Positions 24,001-36,000 of a stretch of DNA of 64,000 nt are shown in pieces; the first letter of the stretch is position 1; each line of letters begins with the position of its first letter. The notes beneath the pieces were generated by a model. It saw only the letters and a list, made by a program, of their open reading frames with translations, was not told the DNA's origin and searched no databases. Both the position numbers and the translations under genes were made by a program. This DNA comes from Tubulanus polymorphus (Eukaryota; Nemertea; Palaeonemertea; Tubulaniformes; Tubulanidae), in assembly GCF_964204645.1 (NCBI RefSeq), contig NC_134032.1, positions 9,418,275 through 9,482,274 of the forward strand. The letters run 5' to 3'.

Positions 24001-27000
24001 CTGGTGCTAAAATTTGGCTCGGGTCTGGTTCGACGTTTTTGGTTGGGCCAAATTTGGCCCGGGTCAAACAGGCTCGGGCCCATTTGGCACCCGTGTGAAC
24101 AGTTGTTCCGGGCCAAATTTGGCCCGGGCCAAAAATGCTCGTGTGATCGCGGCTTTTAAGTCCCACAATCACAGGATCGAAATAGTTTTTTAAAAAATCG
24201 AAAAAGATTTCAAATAATCTAACAAGATTATTTGAAACATCAGAAATATTTCAGGTGGTTTCTACCACCCTTCTAGAGTCCAAAATGAGTCCCGAAATAT
24301 TTCTAATATTTTGAATAAACTTTTTAAATCAATTCATTTATCGTTGGATTTTACTCACCGTTTCATCACGGATATTGTGATCCATGACTGATTCATAGTG
24401 TCTAATAACTCCTCAGAAAATTCAAGGCAAAATCCAAGTTTCAAGACGATACCGAATAGCTCATTTCCAGTTTATTTTCATTATTACAATTTTTATTTAT
24501 TTATTACAAGTGTGTGTTTTTTTGTTGTAAATAGTCAAGGCTTTCATATGATATAGGACTTGGTGGACCACCAAAATCGTGTCCTTTTGGCCCCTCGAAA
24601 TTCATCCAAACTTACTTGGATTTGAAGTGAGCGCTCAGAGCTGTCATGTTCCTACCCTGAATACTCAAGAATTTCAAATAGGTAGATGTTGACTTTTGTA
24701 CGGTATTCTGAGCACATGGGTGTCTAGTTTATCATACGCTGTTGGGTTCGAATCCCACTACAACCGTTTCAGGATGGATTCCGGCAGCTTGAGGAGTAAT
24801 AGGCCAGGGGGATACGGGCGGCTTGAGTGCTAATAGGATATAGTCGAACTGTCGAAAAAGCTACAAACTCAAGGAAACATTTTTGGACTTAATATTATTT
24901 TTTAGTTGTTATCTCAGGATTCTCTACATATTTTATTACGGAAATCTTGAATTCGCGTAACTATGGAGACAACGCGTTCGTCTCAGTACCAGGGTCCGTG
25001 GGTTTAACCGCTTCGGTCATTAAAAGGTTCTAATAAACCGGAAGATTGAGCCATATGTCGGTTCATTATTCTTCGATTTGATGGTTCGTTCGTATAACGT
25101 AAGCTGCTGCCGTGTTAATTCGGTGGCTTAAACTGACAATTAGGATTTTCGTACCCGTGGTCAGTGAATGGTCAACGCGTGGTCGAATTCTGGACATGGA
25201 TCAATGAATCGACGTATGACCCTAAAACGAGGCATGAACCTGCCTAATTTTAGTCAGGCAAGCTAAAGAATAATGCCGTCCTTTGACTGTAGTAACCAAT
25301 CATAATTTCAATGAATCGTTGAAGTCATTGAGAATAAGAAAGTCGTCATTAGTAACTAATCATAATTTCATTGAATCGTTGAAGTGATTGAGAATAAGAA
25401 AGTCGTCATTAGTAACCAATCATAATTTCATTGAATCGTTGAAGTGATTGAGAATGAGAAGGTCGCCATTAGTAACCAATCATAATTTCAATGAATCGTT
25501 GAAGTCATTGAGAATAAGATAGTCGTCATTAGTGACCAATCATAATTTCAATGAATCGTTGGTGAGAATGAGAATGTTTTAGTATCTAACCATACCGGGA
25601 TGAAGGCAGTGATGAAATAGCAATTAATCATAGCACAATTTTGCTTTTGATAACCCATGAAAATAACTAAAAATTTGAAAGAAAATTCTAAGGGTATTGT
25701 GAGAAACCGGCGAAGATTTCTAATGCACGGACTGGAATCGGCATTGACGAAATGCAGCTATGGGTTTGAATACATAGAAAGATAATTTACTGCTAGTCAA
25801 GTTCCGATTATGGGTATTCAAGTGCACATTTTCCACGGCTAGAGATGTAAACAGGGCTTTGTATAAAACCTAAATGTGTCATTTATTTATTTGCTGTTTT
25901 CAAGGCGTTCATTGTGTTCTAGGTTATGAGTGAGAAGTAAACATGCTGGGTGGTTGAAAATTGTATGTATGTTTGTTCATGTACTTCGGTACTCTGGACT
26001 ATGTCTGTCGTCTATTGGAAGTCGAGGTCGTTGGTTTTCCATGCCCGTGAACTGGGTCCAGACACATTTATTTCACTTATTTTACTTGTCTCAAAACCTG
26101 GCCTTAATCCTTTCAGCACAGGTGCTTTGATGATTTAAAAAGCTTCCACCCCAGTGAATCGAGTAACCATCTACACCGCGGTGCGGTGTATCATTAGTTA
26201 CTATGTTTAACAGATGCTGCTATCTTTCAATGGAGATAGAAACTAATTACTGATAACGTTAACACACCGCAATGTGGTGTACCAGTGATGGCCATTTGGT
26301 GATTTATACACCGCATTGCGGTGACGTCACACTGAAAGGGTTAAAAATTCAAACTGATACGGAATATTCAAATGGAACTGGATCCTATCTTAAGGCCTCT
26401 AAATCATGAATCTTAAACATCGTTTCTTAGGGTTAGAGTTGAAAATGCTCTCTGAGTTCATACGTATAGCTCTGGGACCAGTTCCATTTGCGAAACGAAT
26501 CACAGGACCCTGTTCTACAGTTTGCGGTAATAGATTTGCCCAGGGTGAAAATCTGATCTGAAAATCGGGGAATTTTTGGGGAATTTTGGAGATTGTTAGG
26601 TGGTGCTTGAAATCAAACAGTTTTCGTCCGTCTTACGTTTTGGGTGTTAATTGATTGAATGCTTAGCAGATCAAGAGTCAGGGAAAACAACTTGGGTGTC
26701 GGGGAATATGCCAGGGATAGAGTCAAATGAAAAATATGCCAGAGATAGAGTCAAATAAAAGGGGCCAACCTGTTGAAATTCGTTCATTACCATTTGTTGA
26801 TAATCAAGTTTTTACCGGGAATGATGGAACTGGATTCTGTAATTGAACTGATTTAGACTAACGAGTCAAACTTGAGTGCAACTGTGGAACTGGATGCAGC
26901 GGAAATGTTGAATCGGGCCTGTTTTTAGGTGTCTATATGAATTATCTTATGACTGTAGAATTGACATTTTCACTGTTTTATGGCTCGGTAACTAGAGTAT

Positions 27001-30000
27001 GATATATTGTGGCTCAATTATCAAATCATTATTAATAACATAGTCAGAATATATCATAGAATATGTCATTCATTCATTCACCCAGCGCATGCTATGCAGG
27101 CAGGCAGGCAGGCAGGCAAATACGCCACGTTTGGTAAAACAAACCACATATGTCACAGGCGCGCACGCGTCCCATTCCGAGTGCATTAGCACTAAACAGC
27201 AGTACTGTTGCCCGGAGTTACAACAGGGACAACGGAACCTCTTACATGATGATGAACTTCAGTCGACCAGAAAATCTGTGATCAGCTACAGCCGGGCAAA
27301 TCTGAATGAAATTACAGCTGCAGCAGCGTATTCAAATTACAGTATAGGGGATGAAAAACCAGGTTGATGTCTCCACATAATTTCAAAACCAGTTGTATCA
27401 CAAATACGAGGTCTGAAAATATGACGAAAACCCGCTATGTACAAATAAGAAGTATTTAAAGTAATCGAGAATTTATTTATTAAGAAAAAATATCTAAATG
27501 ACAGGATGCTTCGATCTCACCCTACAGATCATCGTCAGGGCCTGGTTTTATAGACTGGTATTACCTTTAACCCGGGGGCTAACGTAATTGATAATGAATT
27601 GATATCTGCTTTATAAACAATAGTTCTCGATGTATAGAAATATGTCAAATTTCTGTATCTTATTTCGGCAGTGTTTGGGTATAAACTGGTTGCGGGCGCT
27701 AACTTATTCTTTATATGATCAGATATTCTATTAACTGTATTATCGGCCGCATTAAAACTGTTGAGATATTTATACGACAGCCATTGTGGCTTATTGCCAT
27801 CGTGAACTAATCTATTCAACCTTTGTAAAACCTTATTTCTTGGCCTCTTGACTATAGGTACGTACTTAATGTTACTTGACACATTCGGAATTCCATTGAG
27901 AAAAAAGCTGATCGAAATAGATTTCGCGGTTATTAGGGTTTTCCATTCGACTCAGAAGCCTTTTTTTAAGTACACGCGGAGTGCAAATTTTATTCAGGGC
28001 AAAAATATTTCAAATATTTTTCTTTCCATTAAAAAGAAAGAAAAGAAATCAAAGTTAGACTTTTTATATAATTCGAGTATTTTTCACACATTGGAAGGAG
28101 TGCATAAAAAGAGTGAAAATTGTGTTGGATTCAATTTGAATGATGGGAGAAGAAAGAACAAACTTTTAAGAAAAAATATTAAGAAATTTAGACGGAAATA
28201 TAAGAAATCGGTAGATTGAAAAGTATTTGTTAATTAAGAAAGGCATTACTATTGAAATGATGGGGGAAGCTAGCTTTAGAATAAAGAGTTATTTTGAAAA
28301 TCCTAAATCGAAAATCGGTATTATTTTAAGCTATGACTCAAGTATGATAACCATTGATAAAACGCGACATCCGTGTTTTGATGATGTAAAGAATCTCACA
28401 ATGAGAAAGGAGAAAATATAACATCGAATCCGAAAATGTTTCCTCGAGCTAGTAGTTAATTCGAAATTTCGACTATATTCTAATAGTCATTTTCGGGAAT
28501 ACTGTACGAGTGTTTGCGAAGATAACTATTAGAACATAGTCGAAACGTCGAATAAACTACTAGCTCGAGGAAACATTTTCAGATTTCATATTATTTTTTT
28601 CGTTATTATTGTCGAATACATCAAGTAGGCTCTTTCGGACGATGGCAACATTGACCTTTACCTTAACTAACCGCCGGGTGGGGACAGTAGTTTCCGCCTG
28701 GTCAGACGGACGCGGCCCAGTACCCGCGCACGGCAATTAGCGAGATATCCGCTCAAACAAGCGTCATAAGCCGGTGACATTTTATATAGGAGCGTTTGTT
28801 TTTGCCTATTGTTCATAGTCAAAGCTCAGACCAGTTTGGCCTGTACTTGATTTCAAAGCGACTCGGTTACCTATAATAAAACTCAGTTACCTGTTATTCC
28901 TGGAAGCGGTTTGACAGTCCTCACACGTTTTACACATTTTCGTATATTCGCGCCACGAGGATATATACTCTGTAAACAGTGTCGATTTTGAGGAATATTT
29001 TGTGTAAGGTCTGTAATTTTGATAACATCTATATATTGTTTAAACAGCGGTATTGCTAGGCCTATATGAAAGGCAATCAATTTTAGGAGTTTTTTGTGAG
29101 CACTATAATGGGGCTTGTTTATGGTCCACAGTTGTATAATTTGACTATGGACACTTCCACAGTTGTGTGTGTTTAAAGGCTGGCTTATGTCGACAAGCAA
29201 CGCGACGCCTACCGACTCCTACCGACGCATTCGCAGCAACTGAGGCCAACTATCGGGATACGAGATCCTCCCAGTTGCTTCCCTGCTTATGTCGGTTGCG
29301 ATTAATAGCAACTGCAACGGCTCAAATGGTCACGTGATAAGCATTTTGAGAATAAATTTGAATTATTAGGAAATATATTTCTATTAGAAAAGCTATTTCT
29401 TTAACACTTTGATCTTTCTGATTCTGTTTTGAATACAACGTGCTAGCGATATCATATAAAGATGGCCGCTCACACCATGATTCTAAAAATTTCGTTTCTA
29501 GATCTTCGGTCCAGTCCTCTGCCGTGCTGAAGGTTTGGTTTACGTTTTGAACTACTTGAATTTGAAAGTTTATGACTAATTACGAATGACGCTAACTAGT
29601 GGTGATAATTTGTACTATGTATATGCGGTCTTTCATTGGCTGGAACTAGCCGGATACGGCTTGTGACGGGTCGGTAGGCGTCGCGTTGCCGTCGCAAGCC
29701 GGGTTATGTCGAACCGATTGAGGAGCAACTGGCGGCCTCTCGTAGGCCGCTGGTTGCCGCTAATCGGCGATAAACCCAGTTGCGTCGGTAGGCGTCGCGT
29801 TGCTTGTCGACATAAGCCAGCCTTAATAGGACTCTGGATCAAGTTCTACAGTTGTGTGGGTTTAATTTGACTATGGACACTTCCACAGTTGTGTGTGTTT
29901 AATAGGACTCTGGATCAAGTTCAACAGTTGTGTGGGTTTAATTTTTGACTATGGACCCAGTTCCACAGTGGGTTCAATTGGACTCTGCGTCCGGTTCTGC

Positions 30001-33000
30001 AGTTCTGTGAGTTTGATTTGACTGAGGATCCAGCTCCACAGTTGTGCAAGTTAGATTTAAATCTGAATACAGTTTCACAGTTGTGTGGGCTCAATTTAAC
30101 TGTGGACCCAGTTCCTACAGTGGCATTGCTCTAATTGGACTCTGGCTCAAGTTCGATAGTTGTGTGGGTTTGATTCGACGCTGAATCCAGTTCGATAGTT
30201 GTGTGGGTCAAATTTGTCTCCGAATCCAGTTCCATATTTGTGTGGGTTTGATTTGACAATGGACCGACAGTTGTGTTGGTTTATGAGTTTGTCACTGTGC
30301 ACGTTCAAATTGACTCCATCGAATCCATGTATATTCTAACAACAATAGCAATCTGCTACAAGTTCCAGTCGCTTATTTATCTCAAAAAACAATTCAATAA
30401 ATTCGATTAGTACGAAGTGCCTGGTGCGCGACGCGTCGAGGGTTTCAGTTTGCGAGGCCGAACAGCTGCTGATATCGTCGTAAAAACTGAAATTTATAAT
30501 TTGCGTTTGTAAAAAAATTTGACGAAAATAGTAACTGCGTATTTGACCGCGTTTTATCGTCGAATTGGTTTCGTTTGTCGAAAAAGGAACGCTTAATTTC
30601 ACGGTCATTCAGAGATCCAGACGTTAACCGCAGGCAGTCAAGCGCACTTAACGTCATTTTCTTGTTTACGGCAAATATTGTCCGGATTAGACTTATCCCT
30701 GGATTATGCCGATCAGGATTAAACTGGTTCGACTGTACTTTTATTTCATCACCGAATTATTCCTATAGATACATAAATGATGGCCGCCTACGTATGAAAC
30801 CCTCTATGACATCATCAAATTGATCTGCAGTAACTGGCCTTAAATAGATCATCAAAATAAACAGGGCGGCCACTGATGTGGATAGCCTGGAAAACTCAGG
30901 GAATCAGAAGAATCTAGAAAGAATCAGGGAATTTGACGAATTTTATCGAATAACATGGAAAACTCTGGGAATTCGGATAATGCTGTTGACCACGTGTTTC
31001 TTTATCTGTACATGATTCAATGAAAAATGAATGAATTAAAACATTTTAAACATAGAAATTTCTCTGATTCACTCAGGGAATTTCGTTTTATCATTTAATC
31101 CATTTTGGTTGATGAGAATATCATGGAAAACTCAGGGGCCAGTTTTATAGACTGGTATGAATTTAACCTGGGGGTAACTCGATCAAAAATGCATTGAGTT
31201 AATCCCCGGGTTAAAGTTAATACCAGTCTATAAAACCGGCCCCAGGGGATTTGTAAACGGGTGGAAAGTGGCCGCCCCGTTAAACTATCGCTCTGACCAT
31301 GACTCTATATACTCTTGAGAGTAAAAAGCCACGAGTCGTGTACGGCCGCCGAATTTTATTTCGACATCTGCTGATTACAGAATATCAATAGATAATAGTA
31401 ATAAATATTTGTACGTTATCTGTATACAGATTGATACCTGTATTGATAATATATTTGTATTTGAGGTTGCATTCTGACCGGCGCTCAAGTTTATATAGAT
31501 TTATGCATTTCAATGACCCCCTCCCCCCCCCCCCCCCCGTCGTACGTCGTACTCTCCCTTCAGCCTCAATTCCCTCATCTGCACTGCCCTCCCGTAGCGA
31601 TGCCTGGATGATTTTGATTTTCCGATTTAGTTAGGGACGGTTACGTCAAAGCCTTCGGGAGGATTCTAAATCTGATTACGACCTGGTGTTTTAATGCTGC
31701 GTGCGCTTCGCACTAAACGAACATCGTCCGTAGAATCAACACCGCTGCGGCGAGTGAAGATTCCACTTGTGGCAAGTGAGGATCCGCCGAGTGTACTTAT
31801 ACGAAGTAGGACATTGACTACTGTGGAAATCGATATCCACCAGGTGTTGCTTGTATGCAGTAGGACATCAACTACTGTGGTAATAGAGGATTCCACTTGT
31901 GGTAAGTGAGGATCCACCAGGTGCGCTAGCGTGCAATAGGACATTTAGTACTGTGGCAATAGAGGAATCAACTTGTGTCAAGTGAGGATCCACCAGGTGT
32001 CGTTAGTGTGCAGTAGGACATTTAGCACTGCAGCGATAGATGATTCCACTTAACTTGTAGCGAGTGAAGATCCACCAGGTGTCCCTAGTATGTAATATGA
32101 CAATTTGTACTTCGGCTATTTGATTTAGAATCTATTCGATTCGGCTGGCACCATAAGGTCTATAGGCACAATTTGATGATGTCATAGGGTGATTCGTGTA
32201 AGCAGTTTACCACATATTTTATATATATATCTCAAACAGGTCATCCTATAGTGGGGAGAGACATCTGTGCAGTGTTTGTCCTCTGCTGCTCACAGGAGGA
32301 GATGACGTCAGTTAGTTTTGAGCACAGCTGTCGTTCTCCGATCGATTGAAGCCTATAACTTCATATATACGACTTTAGAATCATTAGCTATAGGCTTAAA
32401 CGTATATAAGACTCGTTCGCACGCGCTTATTGAAGAATGATATCGTAATACGAGGTATAAGGCGGAAAATGTTCGGAATATTCTGTTTCGTGGATAATGA
32501 TTGTATTACTATGATTCGCACGTGACGTGTATAAGGTTGTTTTCACTTATCATACAAAGAATTTCTGCTGAAGAGTCTCTTTTTTGACATTACGAATGTG
32601 ATGATTCAATTTTGAAATTGCTTAGCAAATAGTCAATGGAAAAAGGTTTTATTGTTCAAGTGGTTTTATTTCTGCATACTTGAATCAAGGGATCTTTCTA
32701 GAACATTGTAAGGTTTTCTCTAGAATCATCGTTTAGTTATTTCATTGAGTAAATAATTGAGGCGGCCATCTTTTCTGGAAATGTCTACAGGGATAATTTG
32801 ATGATGTCACAGGGGGATTTAAGAAGGCAGCCATCTTTTCTGGAAGCGTCTTTTGGGGAAATTTGATGGTGTCATAGGTGGATTTATGAAGGCAGCCATC
32901 TTCTCTGGAAGGGTCTATGGGCGAAATTTGATGATGTCATAGAGGGATCAATAGGACGATGCCATGTAGATTCATGTTGACAGCCAAATGTTCTTAAAAA

Positions 33001-36000
33001 TGTGTCGGGGCAATTTGATGATATCATTGGGGGATTAACATTGGCTGCCATCTTTATGCGATAGATATAGCCCAGTGTTTTCATTTCTGAATTGGTAATA
33101 ATCTTCAATGGTTTTCCCTCTTGCAGTCGGTTTGTTACAAGTACGTCAGAAATTTTCCGATGTCGCTCAAACGTCACGTGATATGTGCGCTGACCTCAGT
33201 CACTGTATGACTCTGTTCACCCAACAAGAAGAGGTTTGTTTTCATATTCATTATTCAATCGGGCCCCGGTAGTACCGCAGTTCCCGGTTAGGGTTCGACT
33301 CGAAAGTTCCGTTCAACCCGGGCGAAGATCGTTTACCCGAACGTGAACTGAAATTTTCGTCTACGCGATCTATGACCCGTTGTTTACACGGCATATATGA
33401 ACTGGATGGCCACTTACCTGGAAATCAGGTAAAAATCTCTTTAGATAAGTCTCGGGGAATAGTCAGGGAATTTTTCGAAATCTAAAAAATCAGGGAAAAG
33501 TCGGGGAAATTTGATGAGATTGGTAGATCATGCGTAAAAGTCAAAGTTTCCTTCTAATTATTAATTGATTTGATCAAGTCAGGGAGAAAACGTGCATGTC
33601 AGGAGAAAAGTCGGGGGAAAATTAAGTCAAATAAAAGTGGCCACCCTGATGATTTATGCTACTGTAACGACAGACAAAAATTCGATGGGACTGTATTGGC
33701 TGATTGACTGGAATGGAGGCAGGTGGTTTGTTCAGGGGGACAGCGGTGCATGCTGATAAGAGCTAGAGAATAATCATTGTTTCGATTGATTAATAATCGG
33801 GATAAGCTTAATCCGTATTAATTTAATCAATTAATATTAACTTAATCCGCCGCGACACACTGTGCGGTGGATTACCAGTGAAATTAGCTGAATTTGATCA
33901 GCATGTGGTTCAGGTTTGGAAGGGCGGTGAAGGATGGGTTCAAGGGGGAGAGGAATGAGGGGAGCTATACTGATAAGGGCAGAGGAGAAAGAAGAGACTG
34001 GGAGTTAGAAAGGGTTGAGAGCGCGATAGGAGAAGAGAGACAGATTGCGTGAATAAGGGGAGGGAGAGAGGGAGAGAGAGGCTTCCTAATCGGTAACCTG
34101 TTCAGACAAGATACGAGAGGGGTTGAAACCAACAATTATTTTCAGATTTTTATATTTGAATAAATTTTCTTTAAACCCCTACAGTGCTGACTAATTAATA
34201 CCCGAATGTGCTGGAGATAATTTGGAATTATTTGAATATTGCAGCCCAGTGCGTTGAATAATGGGCATATACTGCTTTAGTGCGTCTACACCGCGGTGCA
34301 GTGTATCTTAGTGATATTTCACTATGTTTGACAAGTTCAGCCATCTTTCAATAGAGTTAAAAACTAATTACTCAAAACATCAATACACCGCACTGCAGTG
34401 TAGATGCCTCAAATGCATCATGATAGAGACTATGATCATTTCGGTGTAGACGACACAGAAAGGGTTAAAACCGACCATTTTTAGTATCAATATTGGAAAA
34501 GATTTTCTTTTAACTGTCGTTCGTTCCGTTTCAGGTTAGGAAGGCTCAGCTGCAACAGGAACAAGAGAAATCTCGCGTTTTGCAAGATGTGGTGCACCGA
34601 CTAGCCACCGAATACCACGAGATGGAACAATCGCTGAGCGTGTCGGGTAACGGCGGCGCCGGCGGCGTACGATCCCCGGCGCGGTTCTACGACACGGACG
34701 ACGACGAATTTTACGACTGCGACGAAAACGAAAATAACAATGAAACCGACGGCGCGAACGACATCTCCGTCGTCGAGGCGACGAAAAAGTCGACGCCGCG
34801 ATTTCGCGGCAACGCAGGTACGAACGATTTGAAATTGTTGGAAGATCTGCGAATCATCGATTGTCATTTCCCGCTCGCCGAGGGCGATTTGCACATTTGC
34901 GATGGTCGCAATTCTTTGACCGGTGATTTTTGCGTGATCGAAGGTAGTAGTTTAGGCGAAGGCGATTCGGATTTAGGCGACGGCGGTAGTCGCCTGTCGC
35001 GCCACGAGAAAGGCGATAGCGATGGTAGCGATGAAGGTAGGTGTTGCGATTGTCGAGGTTGTAGGAGGTTGCGGAGGTGATGGTCACCGTCTCTATTTAA
35101 CCTCACGACTTTTGGAGTCAAAAACCCTGAATACGGATGTTTTATTTTGAGCAATCCCAAAAGTCAATACTTCATTAAACCTTATGCCTTCTGGAGTCTT
35201 TGACTTAAAGGAGTCCCTTTAAGAAAACTTAACTCCAAAGACTTCTGGAGTCTTTGACTTAAAGGAGTCCATTTACGAGGACTTAACTCCACCGACTTCT
35301 GGAGTCTTTGACTTAAAGGAGTCCCTTAATGAGGACTTGATTCCAATGACTTCTTGAGTTGTTTACCTAAAGGAATCCCTCAATTACAACGACTTGATTC
35401 CTTATTTTTTGGAGTCAAAGCCTTGCATGTTGGTTTTCTGGAGTCAAAGCCCTGAACTGGTAGTCCTTTCAAACCTCTTGACTTTTTGCATGCAGTTTCT
35501 ATTTAAACTCTTGGTTTTTGGGAGTCAAATTCTTAACTGCATTGCTATAAAACTTTAGATTTCCTCACTTCAGCAGTCAAGCCCTGAATATAGGGTTTTT
35601 TTAAAGTCTCTTGACTCTTGGAGTCATGCACTCGGCAATGACTTAACAGCATGCGTATATTGTCGCTAACCGAAAGCTTAAGACTAATTCGCCATCTATC
35701 GCATCGAAATTGCACTAAAAATTATAATGTTCTCGCAATTCCGACAACTTTGCCCACCTTTCAAAAGCTGTATATTTCTCTACTGATAAGTTGACCTTTA
35801 CTTTGCTAGAATTGAGCTTACATTCGCTAGACTTAGATTACTATATTCAATCGCATGCAAATTAGATAGCGCAGACTTCGCCAATCGAGGTTTCCTCCCT
35901 TGTCGCACCCACCTGTTTCCGTAGAATGGTAATCATCTGCCCATTGACTCATATTATGTTCACTCAATAGCATTTAACAGCATGCATGGGTTCGGGCAAT

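Noticed and set aside
24735-24770. Possible tRNA (gggttcgaatcccac T arm)
   Set aside because: No acceptor stem or anticodon arm closes around it, and an inverted second copy shows that it is part of a SINE-like repeat.
27535-28421. Frames of 115, 123 and 64 codons in an AT-rich, Lys-rich stretch
   Set aside because: Composition alone explains them (AAA-rich forward frames). I recognise no transposase or other domain, though a relic cannot be excluded.
34601-35160. Reverse-strand frames opposite ORP exon 12
   Set aside because: Shadows of a biased Gly/Asp-rich coding exon.
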